A DNA stretch of 64,000 nucleotides from Oscheius onirici. Taxonomy: Eukaryota; Nematoda; Chromadorea; Rhabditida; Rhabditidae. The translations under genes were made by a program, and so were the position numbers. The stretch covers positions 5,566,501 to 5,630,500 of the forward strand of contig OW051470.1 in assembly GCA_932521025.1 (NCBI GenBank), read 5' to 3'. Below, one piece after another: positions 12,055 to 24,841 of this stretch. The notes beneath the pieces were generated by a model. It saw only the letters and a list, made by a program, of their open reading frames with translations. It was not told the origin of the DNA and ran no database searches. Every line of letters starts with the position of its first letter. The stretch's first letter is position 1.

Positions 12055-12410
12055 ATATATTTGCAGTTCAAACTTACCAGAACACGATAATTTTTCGTTT
12101 TTTGACCATTTTCCCCATATTTTTATTATTTTTCTATCAAAACACATAGATTAATTTTTTCCTCCTCGTTTAAGACCAAAATCGCCAGAATGTATGGGGT
12201 AAATGCTTAGAAAAACGTCAAATGAAAAAAAAATGGCTCGTGAAACTGTTTTCACTTGTATTTTTCCACAATTTTTTAGTCGTTTTGGTATCAAAATGTT
12301 CGAAATATGTTATTCTACAATAATAAACGAAAATAAAAACAAAAAACACCAAAAATACAGATAAAAATCGAAAAAGTTGCTTTTCTGGCCAGTTTGAACT
12401 GCAACATATA
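12055..12410. mobile_element. MITE with TTGCAGTT(C/G)AAA termini, copy A
   Basis: The left end tatttgcagttcaaact is inverted at the right as agtttgaactgcaacatata. The interior (about 12224-12330) matches, in inverted orientation, the sequence at about 45765-45870, which lies inside a second, larger copy (45247-46047). Non-coding. Confidence 0.6.
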
Positions 12411-12596
12411 CAACTAAATATTTTGCAATTTTTTTTTACCGAAAAACTAGAAATAGGGAAACGTAAAAATCCAGCTCAAACTCTGACGAAATGAATGACG
12501 AAGAAATTTAAAATATCCCGCCCATAACTTTGCGCCTAGATTGGCAGCAAAAGTACGCAATTTGCGGACTTCACAACAGAAAGAATTCCAAATCTA

Positions 12597-13140
12597 CAAA
12601 CTTTACTTTGTGCCATTTTTGGGTTGTCTTGTAGTAAAAATGTTTGATTTGGAAAAGGTCATTTTGTAAAAGTCTTGGCTGAGTATCCAATTTTTACACG
12701 TTGTATCAATTTGGCTCCAAACATTAGATATAGTCTATTCAAAATGTAGAGAGCATTTTTTGAATTGGCCCGCGCTTTTTCATTGACTGAGTATCCAACA
12801 TTTACATGCTGCAACGTGCTACGCAGCTAAATTCCCGCTAATTTGATTTGAAAATTGTTCTAAGAAGAAAGCGCGGGCCAATTCGAAAAATGCTCTCTAC
12901 ATTTTGAACAGACTATATCAGTCAAGGTTTTTTGGTAATACTCGAGCAAGCTATCGAAAATGCTGAGGAAATCGTAGAAAACGAAAAAAAAGAAGAAGAA
13001 AAAACCAGAATTCCCGCAAAGTTGAAAAAGACCGCGAAAAAGTGTTTGAACGAAGGGGGGCGCCTGCTCGAGTATTATCGGTTTTTTTGTACAAAATGAT
13101 CTTTTTCAAATCGAACATTTTTACCACTGGACAGCCTCAT
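12597..13140. mobile_element. Palindromic element with other repeats nested inside
   Basis: The left arm around 12597-12675 is complementary to the right arm around 13087-13140 (block aaaatgtttgatttg against caaatcgaacatttt). The centre contains GGCTGAGTATCC repeats (12678, 12782), paired blocks near 12740-12780 and 12865-12910, and the TACTCGAG MITE at 12926-13088. This is a nested insertion series. No coding sequence. Confidence 0.55.
12926..13088. mobile_element. Short MITE of the TACTCGAG family
   Basis: Ends are ggttttttggtaatactcga at 12926 and the inverse at about 13068-13088. It shares both termini with the element at 8725-9068 but has a different, shorter interior of about 100 bp. 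Confidence 0.6.
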
Positions 13141-13418
13141 TTTTTTTGCTAGAAACTACATTTCATATAAGCAAACTATGTGACGAAATTATTGCGTTGC
13201 CCCTTTACTCCGAAAGGCCGTAATGTGAACCCGTTTCATTTTGCTAGAATGTCTCACAAAATGAAGAGAATTTGTAAACGCTGTAATTAGCAGTTTGCAA
13301 CTACATAATTCTCATTCGGAATCAATAGATTGGCGCTTTTATACTTTTACCCGTCGGGCTCTTGTCCCCTTGACAACCGCAGTGAAAATCTCAACTCATT
13401 CTCAACCTTATCTTCGAA

Positions 13419-15226
13419 ATGCTTGTACTCGACGTTCCTGCAGAAATGATCATCCTCGAGTCAAAGTTGGAAAGCTGGGTCGACAAGGCAGTCAAGCAAC
13501 ATTGTCACACAGAAAAGGAAAGGTCTGTACCGGCTACCGCTTTCTTCCTCATCGGATCCTTCTGTTCTGATGGAGATATTCACGTGGCATATGTGGCCAA
13601 AAGCCCTCTTCCTGGCTCAGCTGAGGATCTTGTAAGTAAAAAGGGCGCTAAATCGCCTCCACCAAAACGAACTAATAATCGGAAGAAAAATCGCGAACTT
13701 ATGCTACTTAATGATGAAGAGGTGGGAGATGTGGTAAAGTGGCTGCACTTGTGAAACACTGTATCGTAATCTATTCCACTGATATTTTTCATTTTCTTCA
13801 TAACACATGAAGAAAAAGTTGTTCAGGGAGGAGACAAACTCAGTAAAACTCTGGATGATGAATGGCTCAGTGACTCGGCCGAGAAGATTACAAGAATGCT
13901 TCCTGGAGGTATCCACGTTGTCGGTATACAGAGTTTTCTATCTAAAAAAAAATATTTCAGGAGTGGCTTGGTTCTCAAACCGAAAAGTCTTCGATGAGCA
14001 ACGTGCAATGATAACTCGTGCTCTGGCCAGAATCCAGAGGACAAACAACTCGCTGACAACACTCAACATCGATAATGTCAATGAAGCAATGGTAGTTCGG
14101 TGTTTTGATTTAAAAACTTATTGTTGCAGGGTCTTGTCTACGTCGAGACGCCCAATGGTAAGCCTCAAGGAGTCATCATCGATGTTGTAAAACGAGGACC
14201 AGAATCCAGTACCAAAGTACATTTCACCCAAGTATATATCGTCTCTGTACTTTAAAAAAGTACCTTTTAGCTCGAATGGATCTCTCTGGTAACCAATGCT
14301 TCGACAAAAGTCACACTGAATGTTCCTTACCGCGGTAATCAGCCCGACTTCTACAAAGAATTTCACGCTTCACTTCGACCTTTCGCTGAAAACATGTTCG
14401 CCTGTGACATGGTATTGTTTTATTCGTGTTTCTTTCAATCAGTTTAGATTCTAATTGACGGAAACATCCGAGAAAACTCGGAGCCACTCTTTGAGAACCC
14501 CAAGAAGAAGAAAACCAATTCTGTAGAAATCCAGATGTTTATCGACCCATGCTGTTTGTTTCGCTATTTTTCTACCGTTAGCTCAATTTTCAGTCAACAA
14601 GGAGAACGAGATACAGTGTAAATCGGCCGATAATCTCCACGAAATTAGTTTTGACATGGAAATTCGAGCAGCTGTGCCGATTCGGTCAAACATCGAGGCT
14701 GTGAAGACGGCCGTAAAGCATCATCTAATCAGATCTCTAATGGCCAGAGCAGGTGAATTTATTTGCACATATTTCATTTTAACCACTCTTAGAGTTACAT
14801 TACGAATCAATGGAAATCGCGGAGGACGGTGAACAGGACGGGCCATGCTCAGTTCATCAGTTGCCAAGAATCTGTACAACTCTTCTTCCTGTGAATGGTT
14901 CTGTTCTTGTACAGGACTATCTTTTCGAAGCGGATTCTGTCGAAGACGCGCAGAACAATTTTAAAGAAATCTTAGAGCTTAACACAAATATCGGTTGGTC
15001 TTTAAAGTTTTCGACTCAAGTTCTCGTTGTAGAGCACGTGGACGAAGGTTGGGAACGAGCTCTTTTGCCGGAAGAAATGGAATCGGTTAGATGTCCTCTC
15101 GACTCTTCGCCGCTGATTTCTCTCAAACCAAACGAAGAGGATATTTCTCTAACTCCCGTGCTCATAGTCCTCGCCATTATAGTTGCCGTTGTCAGCATTG
15201 TCGTCTATCTGACGATGGGACATTAG
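13419..15226 (+). CDS. odr-4: ODR-4 homologue, tail-anchored ER membrane protein for GPCR trafficking
   Basis: The start at 13419 (MLVLDVPAEMI) opens exon 1, which ends at a gtaagt at 13632. The protein continues through short introns with the family hallmark LDDEWLSDSAEKITRMLPGG, then VAWFSNRKVF and the beta-rich central domain. The last exon (from about 14790) ends in one transmembrane helix, LIVLAIIVAVVSIVVYL, followed by TMGH and a stop at 15226. That tail-anchored layout matches ODR-4, which in C. elegans acts with ODR-8/UFSP2 in the ER to fold and export chemosensory receptors to cilia. The LxEEW...SRMLPGG-like signature shared with animal ODR4 makes the assignment firm; the role is from the family. 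Confidence 0.85.
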
Positions 15227-15360
15227 ACTTTTCTTTTTCGTACTTTTATCTGTAACAGAAGCCTGGGAAACGTATTTATCGACTGTGATTATGGTACATA
15301 GTATATTTTATTGTATCACAATTGGTGGATGAATAGTAAACTTACTTTTACATCGAGTAA

Positions 15361-16059
15361 TCAAACTAATAACAACCATAAAATGAAGAAAATGCCGAGC
15401 AACATGAACACGTTAGAGAGAAACTGTTCTTCTTGATATTGACGACTGCCGGGTTGAGCTGGCTCAGGTCGACGCTCACCACCATTCGTAAACCAGGATG
15501 CCATGAAAGAAAGTGGAAATATGCCTATGTGCTATCATTTACTTTGTAACGAGAAATACTAACCGATTCCCATGGAGAATTGCACACCGCCGGCGCCTCC
15601 TTCTCCCCCGCCCCATTGGAACCCAGGAAATCCACCTTGAGGGGCTTCTGTACGCTGTCCGCGTGGTCTCGGAGGAATTTTTTCACGAGGATCTGTCGTA
15701 TCGCCACCACGACCATACAGAGGGATAACCTGAACATAATTTTAAATGAAAAAGAAATGAAACAGTACCTGCTCTTTGGAGATGACCGCCTTGCAGACTG
15801 GACAAACTTGGCGATTAGGACGAGTATCTAGCCATTGAACGAGACAAGGCCAGCAGAAAAGATGTCCGCACATGGAAACTACGGCATCACGGGCAATGTC
15901 GAGGCAAATGTTGCATTCAAATCTAAGTACTTTTCTAGCAAAAGTAGTAAAAAGTTGGTCATACCTGGAATTATCTTCTTCTTGCTTTTTGGACCCGCTT
16001 GGATCTTCATTTTCCGGTACTTTCGATGAACTCGCAGTAGTTTCGTCGTTTGAACTCAT
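15361..16059 (-). CDS. rnf-5: RNF5/RNF185-type RING E3 ubiquitin ligase, ER membrane
   Basis: The start at 16059 gives [12 protein letters not shown] and an acidic linker. The next exon (about 15771-15922) holds a C3HC4 RING, beginning with [20 protein letters not shown] and ending with the CPVC pair. A Gly/Pro-rich linker follows and the final exon ends in a hydrophobic anchor ([16 protein letters not shown]) with a stop at 15361. This is the full RNF5/RNF185 layout: N-terminal RING facing the cytosol and C-terminal membrane anchor. The family ubiquitinates misfolded ER clients and adhesion proteins. Its convergent neighbour is odr-4, also ER-resident; that adjacency may be chance. Confidence 0.88.
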
Positions 16060-17693
16060 GGATACTCTGAATTTTGTGGAATATAAGAGAAATGAGAAGG
16101 GAAAAAGTGGCTATTGATTTCAGCTGGCGGAAACAAGTGTGACAACATTAGTCGACGTCATCCATAGGCGGAAAAGCAAGACATATAAGTAGTATGAAAT
16201 ATTAGGTTGAGAAATCATTAAGCGTATCGTACTTGATATGAAAAATGAATCAAATGCAGTCAGTTATATAAAACAACAAACTCTTTGGTCGTTTGATGGC
16301 CAATAATCACGTTCCTAGTCGGCAGCATATTTTCGGGCAAACGCTGAAATTACGAAATGATTGAAGAATCGGCGAATTTTTTTCGCTTTTGTAGATTACA
16401 TAGCTAGGCCAACGTTGCTTTAGGAGATATGCTATGTGTGGCAGGTGGTTTATAGGAACAGTTGAGGCGGTTTGTCACATACTCGAAAAAAAACTGTAAA
16501 AGAAATCATGATATGCAATAATGCTTGTTTCGGAAACGGTAAAAAAAAAAAAAGCTCAATTTTTTTTGTTCCCGCTCGCCTTGTTTTGAAAGGTTTGAAT
16601 ACCGCGGAACTTAAAAAATTACAAAGCGCTCATTGTTGCTCTAAATCCGCGAGAGTCTGTTTCCACTGTTTCTCTGGATCAAATTTCCCCCTATTTTTGC
16701 CATCTCCTTGGCCGTACTGGCCAGTCGTTTTTCTATCCGGGGCTACTCTCAGTTCGCCATCGCAGCAACCCACAGAAACCAACAAAGCACTGCATGGGAC
16801 GGGAGGGTGAAGTTCAGGGCCATGGGGAGAGCGTGTTCTTAGCGGAGAGTACTAGACGGAAGAGTGACGAGAGAGTGTGCAAAGGGAGAGGGGTTCGGGG
16901 AACCGGCAATGCCAGGCCGTGCCTGGCGGCAGCTGGAGGTCGGACCCAGCTGACTTCTCATGTTCCTTTACTCCGTTTTTTCCACGTTTTGTATTGTTTT
17001 TGACCAGCTACCGTAATCTCAAAATTAGGGTTTATGGTTCCCCCCTTTTTGCTTAGTGTATTGCTCAATTTTGACCCATTTCGTATGTAAGAGAACACGG
17101 AAACAAGTTTGAACGCCCGGACCTATACTCTTGGCCTGCCATTGCGTACAACTTTCGTAACTTTAAAGTTTCGCTATTTCTCAGAAGGGATCCTCATTTC
17201 TGCTGAAGTTTTCAAGAAGGCTGTCAGCTGATGAGGCGAACGTGATAAAAACACTGGCATTGTGGGTGTTCCCTTCCTTGTAGTCATTGGACTAGCTAAA
17301 GAGTCGACTTTCCAAGTACCTTAATTTCTGTTTGGAACCTTTTTTAGCTTCCCAGTTTCTAGGCCAACAACATGTTGACATTATGGTTTACGGATATCTA
17401 GAGCGCTTCTATTCGTTAGTGCACTTCTTTTGCTGACCATCTGGATGTCCAGCTGCAGTTGTTCTGTTCAGTTTGGTCTTTTTCTTCTTATCTTCCCAAC
17501 TGTTGATACCCTAGACTCAACTTAGACTTGATTCTCCGCAAACCTTGGAAAAAATCCCAAATCTGGTCGTCTCTCTTTTTGTTTGAGCAACCCGAACCGC
17601 CAGATTTTTTGTCCGCCAAAGTGCAATTGCCCTTTCTCTTTTTCCTTTCTTTTCAAAAAGTCGTTTTTTTAGAAACTAAATACCCTTATCGAG
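16060..17693. other. Intergenic region
   Basis: Divergent promoter region between rnf-5 (minus) and the LRR gene (plus). Short ORFs only. No repeat or RNA gene recognised. Confidence 0.4.
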
Positions 17694-19798
17694 ATGAAGC
17701 CTTTGTGGCTGAGTCTCGCCTTCTTGTCAACAATCTCCTTTGCCGACTGGACATGTCCGCCCGTCGATGCCGAATTCAAACGAGTTGCCATCACGTTGAA
17801 CAAAACCGTGAGTTAAACTACTAGCTAGTTTTATCTGAAATGTTCAGATTGCCTGTAGATGTCAGGAAGACGGTTTCTATTACAATGTGGACGGAGTGAC
17901 GATCGAATGTTCGGACAGTTCCTATCCCGCTCTCAAGGAGAGTCTACTCACTCTGAACAAGACGGAAGTCGGTTCTTTGAGGATCTGGGGATCGATTCTC
18001 TTCAAACTTCCGGAAGACTTCTTCAAAATGGTTCGAATGAGTTTCTCTTCAAAGAGAAATGTGTTTTAGAACCAGTTCAAGCATATTTCCATCGACGAGT
18101 GTGAAGTGGGAACAGTCCATGAGAACTCCTTCAAAAGTGTACAGAAAGAATTGATCTCGCTGAGTATGAAGGGAAACCAACTGAATTCAAAGGCGCTGAA
18201 TGTTCTGAAAAACCTTCCGAGGTTGCAGAACATCGACTTCTCTGGTAAATAGCTCTTTCTGACTGTTTTCAATGGAAGTTTGCAGCTAATGTGATCAGTT
18301 CGATTCCGAAGAACATCTTCCCCGATGACAGTCGCGAGATTACTCTCGATTCCAACAACATCAAAGTCATCGAAGATGGAACTTTCTCGAACCTCCGAAA
18401 TCTGAAGAAACTGACTCTGTCTCACAATCAGATCGAGACGATTACCGCCAATACCTTTAAAGGACTCGACCAGCTGGAAGTTCTCATTTTGAACCACAAC
18501 AGCATCAGGAGCATCGACTACTTGGCTTTCGCCCACATGAAGAAGCTTCGAATGATTGATCTAGGAACGAACGATGTTCCTGGGATCGAGTTGAGAAGTC
18601 TTCCGAAACTGGAGAAGGTCTTCCTCAACAACAACAACATCCAGTCGTTTAAGGAGACTGTCCTCAAGTGAGGTCATTTTATGTTTTCTGATAAATTCCT
18701 TTTTCTAGAGATTTGCCCTCTCTCATTCTCGTGTCCATGGACCGTAACTACGTGTCCGAAATCGACGACGGAGACTTGGCTGGACTCTCGAAGAGTGTCA
18801 GTCTGGAAAGTCTCACTCTCGCCGCAAATAACATCTCTCATGTGAGTTTGAACAGCTTTTTTCGAATGAATATCTGATACGACTGATTAAATCGTTTTCA
18901 GATTGGAAGCAAGGCTCTTGTTCCCATTCAACATGTCAGCATCTTGGCTCTCCAGAACAACCAGCTGAGTCTTCTCAGTGAGGGTTAGTGCAATAAGAAG
19001 ATCTTTGTAATTAAAAATCTTTCAGAAAACCGCATGTCCTTTTTGGCTCCACTCTACCGTCTGAAGACGCTGCTTCTTTCCAATAATCTCATCCGCAGGA
19101 TCCGCGAGAAAGACCTTCCAAGATCGGTCATAACTCTGGCTGCCGATCACAACAAGGTTGAAGAGGTAGATCTCTTTAACCAAATTTCAAGTAATTCCGT
19201 TCAGATCGAAGCCCGATCGTTCGATGGTATGCCCATGCAACGCATCTACCTTAACAACAATGGCCTGACTCATCTTCCAGCCCACATCTTCGACAGCTTC
19301 GAAATGGAAACTCTCGAGGCTGCTGACATTACAGAGAATCGTTGGTATTGTGTCTGTGGAAAGGAATGGCTCGTGGACTGGCTGGACACTTTGGGAGACA
19401 GAGATGTCGGAGAAGGAGCTCTGGGATGTCTTGCTAGACACGAATGTGGACTGGCTGCCAGTCAGAAAAGAGAACAAGAGGAAGCTGAGGCCAGAAGAAG
19501 CTCTTGGATCTCTATCGGAGCTACTCTTTTGGCTGTGGCTTCCATTGCCATTCTTTTGATAATTGCATTCCTCTTCATCACCGAGGGCAAACATACGGTA
19601 ACAGCCTATCGAATCCAACGACCCAATGTTTTTCAGACCATCTTCCTCCGTCCCAAAAGGGTCGATTCCGACATGCACAAGCTAATAACAGACACTGACC
19701 ATCCAGCCAACGAGAGTCATCTCGAACCACCTCCTCTGGTCAAGAAACCTCTTGTGAACGGCGACGCCAAGAAGTCTGTCCGATTCGCGGATGCCTAA
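17694..19798 (+). CDS. Leucine-rich-repeat type I membrane protein
   Basis: The start at 17694 gives a signal peptide (MKPLWLSLAFLSTISFADW). A Cys-rich N-terminal cap follows, then at least ten LRRs, several with the LxxLxLxxNxI pattern (for example LKKLTLSHNQIETI and LKTLLLSNNLIRRI). A C-terminal cap with CVCGKEW and paired cysteines precedes a transmembrane helix around 19510-19580 and a cytoplasmic tail of about 70 residues ending KKSVRFADA at the stop at 19798. Introns of about 40-60 nt interrupt the LRRs. The topology suits a cell-surface adhesion or guidance receptor, or an epidermal matrix protein. I cannot tell which nematode LRR family it belongs to. Confidence 0.85.
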
Positions 19799-20443
19799 CT
19801 ACGAACTGACGACCTCCCTTTTTAACAATACGAGTCCCAACTAACCCGATGATAATTGGTCTTAGAGTCTGTGTTCAGACTTCTTTTCCTCGTCGGGTTC
19901 AAATTGCAAAAAGATCTTCTTTTCTTCTGGAAATGATAGCGCATTCTTTAACCCCGTGTACTTTTATGTATTGATTGTTGTGTTTTGCCGTTATAAACAT
20001 TCACAATGTACACTTGTGTAATCTTCGCGGGGATTATAATAAGGCGCGAGAAACCTTTTCTCACTGTTGTGTGCTCAGAAGAACGGAACACGTTGGTCAA
20101 AAGGTAGCCTTTCTTCGGGCTCTGGAACAATGACCGGATCACTCTGAAAAGATGAATACCGAAAGGTGTTTTAGTTGTCCCGCTTCGTTCAACCCGTGGC
20201 ATAACTTTTCCGAGAAAAAAGTTTCTCTGTTCTTCCGCAGTTCCAACGTTCCAAACACCTTGTTTGGAGCCCTGTTAATTAGGCTGCGTGCCGGTCTGTT
20301 TGCGTACGCTCGTTTTGTCTTTTTGACCCGAGGCGCGCAGTCCTCCCTACCATAATCCTTACACGAGGCTTGCCTCCTGCTTGTCCTTCTTCTCGGATTA
20401 TAACTGTATACTTTCAGAGGAGTCTTTCCATGATATTTTCCGA
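19799..20443. other. Intergenic region
   Basis: 3' region of the LRR gene and promoter of the class C receptor. Overlapping ORFs on the minus strand (19948-20585) run across gene boundaries and look incidental. Confidence 0.4.
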
Positions 20444-23400
20444 ATGAAGTTCTTTCTCTTTTTGACGTTACTACTCGTCCGACAGACAGTTTGTCTCGAC
20501 TTTCGATCTCAGGTAAATGATAATATTTCCACTCTTTTCCACAGTCCAGGTTTTCCAAAACAATCTCCAGCAACAATTCCAACAAGCATCGAACTTTAAA
20601 AACACTGCCTCCAATCCATACGAGCAGTTTACTCCTATCCAGGGTAAAGTCTTCGGTGCCAATGGCAACCCAATTGCCTCGTTCCCAATGACTGACTTTT
20701 TCACACCCAATTTTACAGCTATTCTACCATATCAGGCATGCGAAAGCATTCTCTTGAAATACATTTCTGTTCAGAGCCCAACTACCTACAATACACAAGC
20801 CCCTTTACCATTCCAACAAGGTTTCAGTCATACGTATTTTAATCCCCAACAACAAGCAGTATTTTCTACCGTTTCTTACGTGAGTTACTGAGTTTTCATT
20901 TGAGGTTTCTCAGACGAATCCGACGACTTTTTTTTCTCCCACAACAATGGTCTATACGACGACCACCAGTCCAACAGTAACTCCTCTTCTTTGGACTACG
21001 AAGGCTACATCACGGACACCAGCAAAGATGAGCAAGCTTTCAGTCAAGTAATAATTAAAAACTCAGCCAAAATCAACTGTTCAGACCTGTGAAAAAGGAA
21101 GAAGGAGCCAGTGCTGCACAGGTCTCTGTTCCTAGTCATCGTCTCCTTAACGACATTTTGGTCATTCCATCCAGTAGGAGACTCTACATTCTGGCCATTT
21201 TTCCTATCCACGAGTCGGCTGATTACAAGGTGGGCCACAAAAAGAATCCGCGCTGAAAGAGGATACTCGCGCTTTCACTTTGGAGACTGCTCCCAGTCGA
21301 CAAACAACTTAGAATGTTTTTAGGGATTCGAGTGTGGAAGAGTCGACGTCAATGGATTCATTAGAATGGCTGCCTTTCTAGATGCTCTCAATGCGGTACT
21401 CTTATGAGAGTAGATAAAAACTATTTTGACAGGTCAACTCCCAGAAAGTGCTCAAAGACGCTGGACTCTCTTTGGGAGCAGTTATTGTGGACAGTTGTTC
21501 GTCTGATCTGAGAACAGTGGCTGACCTTTACGAACTGTTGTCAGGAACAAACATTCAAAAGTAAGGTGTTACACGGACTGTCCATAATCTGTCCAGAACT
21601 GATCTCGTGGCTCTGGTTCGAGACGACGGTGCCCATTTGCCGAATGTTGACGAATTCGTCCGTCATCTTCGTATTCCGACCATCAATACCTTCTTTTCTC
21701 CTTCAGAAAATGTAGATGGTTCATTCAACAATCTTTTGAAATATAGTTCAGCCTTTAACAACTGGAACTCTGCCCTCAATGGCTAGTCCTCTCGAGGCCA
21801 TTCTCGGTCTACTCCACCATACTGGCAGCAAATGCATCAGCATGCTCTACGACGATCGACATTTGGGGTGAGAAGAACTTTTTCTAAATAATTCTAATAT
21901 TTTAGTACTTCTCATCAACTTCTTGAGATGGCGGCGAGTAAGGGAGTTTGTGTCGAGCATCATGTCAGCTTGAAAAACGAGGGAAAGGTTGCCGCCGAGA
22001 GCGCAGTCAGACGTCTCTTACTGACAGAAGCCAGAATTGTAGTCGTCCTTTTGAGCGAATGGAACTGGATCGAGTTGATGAAGGCATTCCGATCTGAAAT
22101 GGTTTGTTTTGTCGCGAAATATTCGTACCCTCTAGGTAATCGCTGGTCGTTTCATCATTCTCACGACTCAAGATCCCCGTTGGTTCACTTCCAAACAGTT
22201 CGTCGAAGCTTGGTCCCATTTCGATCAGCTTCTTCTATCTGTCAGTTTTTTTTACTTTGAAAGTAGAAATTCTTTAAGGTAGCAGTAGACAAAGTTCGCC
22301 AGAGCCACGAGCAACAAGCACTCACCTCCCAGTTCGCCAAACTTCCCTTCCCGAGCAGCTGGAGAAGTCAGTTCTGGTCAACCGCCTTCAAATGTCATGT
22401 CGGAGGCGAGAACGAAACAGGCGAACAATTTTCAAAGTAAGGAAGTTTGTTAAAACTAACAAGAAGAATTCAGAGAGTGCGAACAGAGCCAATTACTGAA
22501 TATATCAGCCGTTGCTCCAGATTTGGATTTGTCTCCAGTTACCGTAGCTGTCCATTCCATTGCTCACGCTGTCAGAAAGCTGATTGACAATGTTTGTCCA
22601 GGTAAACCATTCCTTTTCAAACAAAAATATATTTCAGGCGCATTGGTTCAAAGCCTGAACGACTGTCTCAACGATCCTCGAGATACTCTCTTCAATGCTA
22701 TTTTGAGCACTCGTTTTGTCCACGCTCTCGGCGAAGGAGGTGGTATGTTCGAACTCATGTTATTCCAAAAGATCCGTCAGAAGTCTTCTTCAACTCAAGC
22801 TCTGGTTTCCGCGACCACCGCTTAATCATCAACCGAGTGATGCACAATGTTCAGTTAGAAGTTGACAAATTAGCCGAGTGGGATACTGTAAGTTTTCCGT
22901 TATTTTTCTAACAAAGATCTGAACAGTTGACTGGTTTCAAATATACCGCTTCAAACGATCTGATAATGGAAGAACGAGACGGAACACGGGTTCCGTTGAG
23001 AAGCAGCTGTCCGAGATCAACCTGTGCTGCTGAAGAGGCTCGTCGTCAACAGGCCGGAAGTCGACCTGCTCTCAAAGACTCAATCAGTGACATCTTTGTT
23101 CTTGTCTATGCTGTCGGAACAGGTGATGCTTCTCCCCAAAAATATCCAAAGTCTGTTCAGTCCTTGCCTTTATCATCTGTACAATGTGCATGTATCATCG
23201 GATAGTGGCCACTGGAGTAGACGAGTACAGGACGTGTACTGCCTATTCTCTAGCCGGACTGTCCATACTCTGTCTCGTCTCTCTATTTTTCATCATTCCA
23301 CCAAATTCCGTATCATGTAGCATTAGACGACTTGCCTTTCCACCAGCGCTGACTGTAGTACTTGCACCAGTTCTCGTAAAGGTGAATCATTGATAGAACT

Positions 23401-24681
23401 CGTCACAATGGCCTCTAGACTCTTTTCGTATGGGGATCTGAAATCAGACATAGTACGTCCGCTCCGAAGACAGCCAGCACAGCAGTTTTGTTTTGGATTT
23501 CTACAGCTGTCGTTCTTATTCAGACTGGTATTCTAATTTTATTTTTGGTTTAACCAACCGTTTAGTGATCACCTTCGAATGGGGTTTCTTTGAACGGCCG
23601 ACCGAAATGACATTTGTGACTTCTGTTCAGCATGGAATGACTTGGAGATGTGCTCCGGGAGGTCAATTCGAGCATCGTCTGCTCCACTCCTGTGGTCTGA
23701 ACCTGCTTCTTATCATCATAACTGTCGTCTGTTCGGCTCTCTCCCTCAAAAGAGTCGAATGTCGACAAAACATTCTCATCATGGTAGCTGTTTCTTATTT
23801 ATCTAAAACAATCATGTCCAGGTTCTCTCAGCATTCCTAGCCACTGCTCTCTACGTCGGTCTCCCCTACATGTCTTTCAAGCTTCGCGACCAAGTTATCG
23901 CAGGCGGTTAGTCTTTTCCTAGCTATAACTGTTGTGCAATTTACAGTACTACTCGTCTTCAGTTTCCTAGTAATTCTGATAACATACTGTCGAGCAGCCT
24001 TCGAGGTTACTGACCAAGATTCTGTTAGAGGATCTCTGATGGAGAAGAGTACGATGGATCGGTCTGAAAAGGCATTTTTGAACAGCTTTCATTTTCAAAA
24101 TTGAATTAAGCACCACGGAATCTGGATTGAGAATCGTACCCTGTCTCCGAGAGGTCATCACACCCTGTCTCTTCAGAGAAATTACCATCAGACGGCTACG
24201 CTACAACAACCAATGACAACTATGGATCGATACAGTATGTTTCAGGAGAGATGCTCACAGTCATTTAGTTACCGGAGGCTACGCCGTTCCACCAAGAGCA
24301 CAGGGGTACGAATCTCACAACCAACTGAACAGGTTGACTCTCAACTTGGGTAGGTTTGTCATTTATTTCTGTCGACTGTTTAGATACAAACGGGATGCCA
24401 ACTCCGACGCGTATTCCCATGGCTACTCTTCAAAGACAGACAGTCCACAACCATCACAGTCAGCGGTACGGAGCAGAAGGCTACGGTACTTTCTTGTTTT
24501 TGTTTCCTAAGTTTCTCTGAAACTATTCAGCAAAATGTTCAGTTACAGAGCTTCCTCCTTCTCCCCAACCACCAGCTCAAAGTGGAAAGTATGGTGCTCA
24601 GGAATTTGGTAAGTTTAACTCACAGAAACTGATAGAAAGTTTTTAGTTCTGGAGGAGGAAAGCGGCCATGTTCGACTGTAA
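20444..24681 (+). CDS. Class C (metabotropic-glutamate-like) G-protein-coupled receptor
   Basis: The start at 20444 gives a signal peptide ([17 protein letters not shown]). After a Gln/Pro- and Thr-rich segment the Venus-flytrap domain begins near 21150 with [12 protein letters not shown] and [14 protein letters not shown], the opening strands and helix of mGluR-type ligand-binding domains. Residues such as VIVDSCSSD and [11 protein letters not shown] continue the fold to about 22800. Seven hydrophobic segments follow between about 23090 and 24000, separated by 40-50 nt introns. A long Ser/Pro-rich cytoplasmic tail, read through several small exons, ends EESGHVRL with a stop at 24681. The cysteine-rich domain seen in true mGluRs is not obvious. 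The ligand is unknown and several exon joins in the 7TM region are approximate. Confidence 0.75.
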
Positions 24682-24841
24682 CTTATCGAATGAAATATTT
24701 ATTATTTATCTGCCACTTCCAGTCTGAATTCCAGCAGAAAATAGTGTTCAAGTTTTATAGGAATGTGACAAGAACACCATGAGATGAAAACGGGGATGGT
24801 CGAATACCCGTAAGAGACCATTTTGATTAGAAAAAAGGAGA

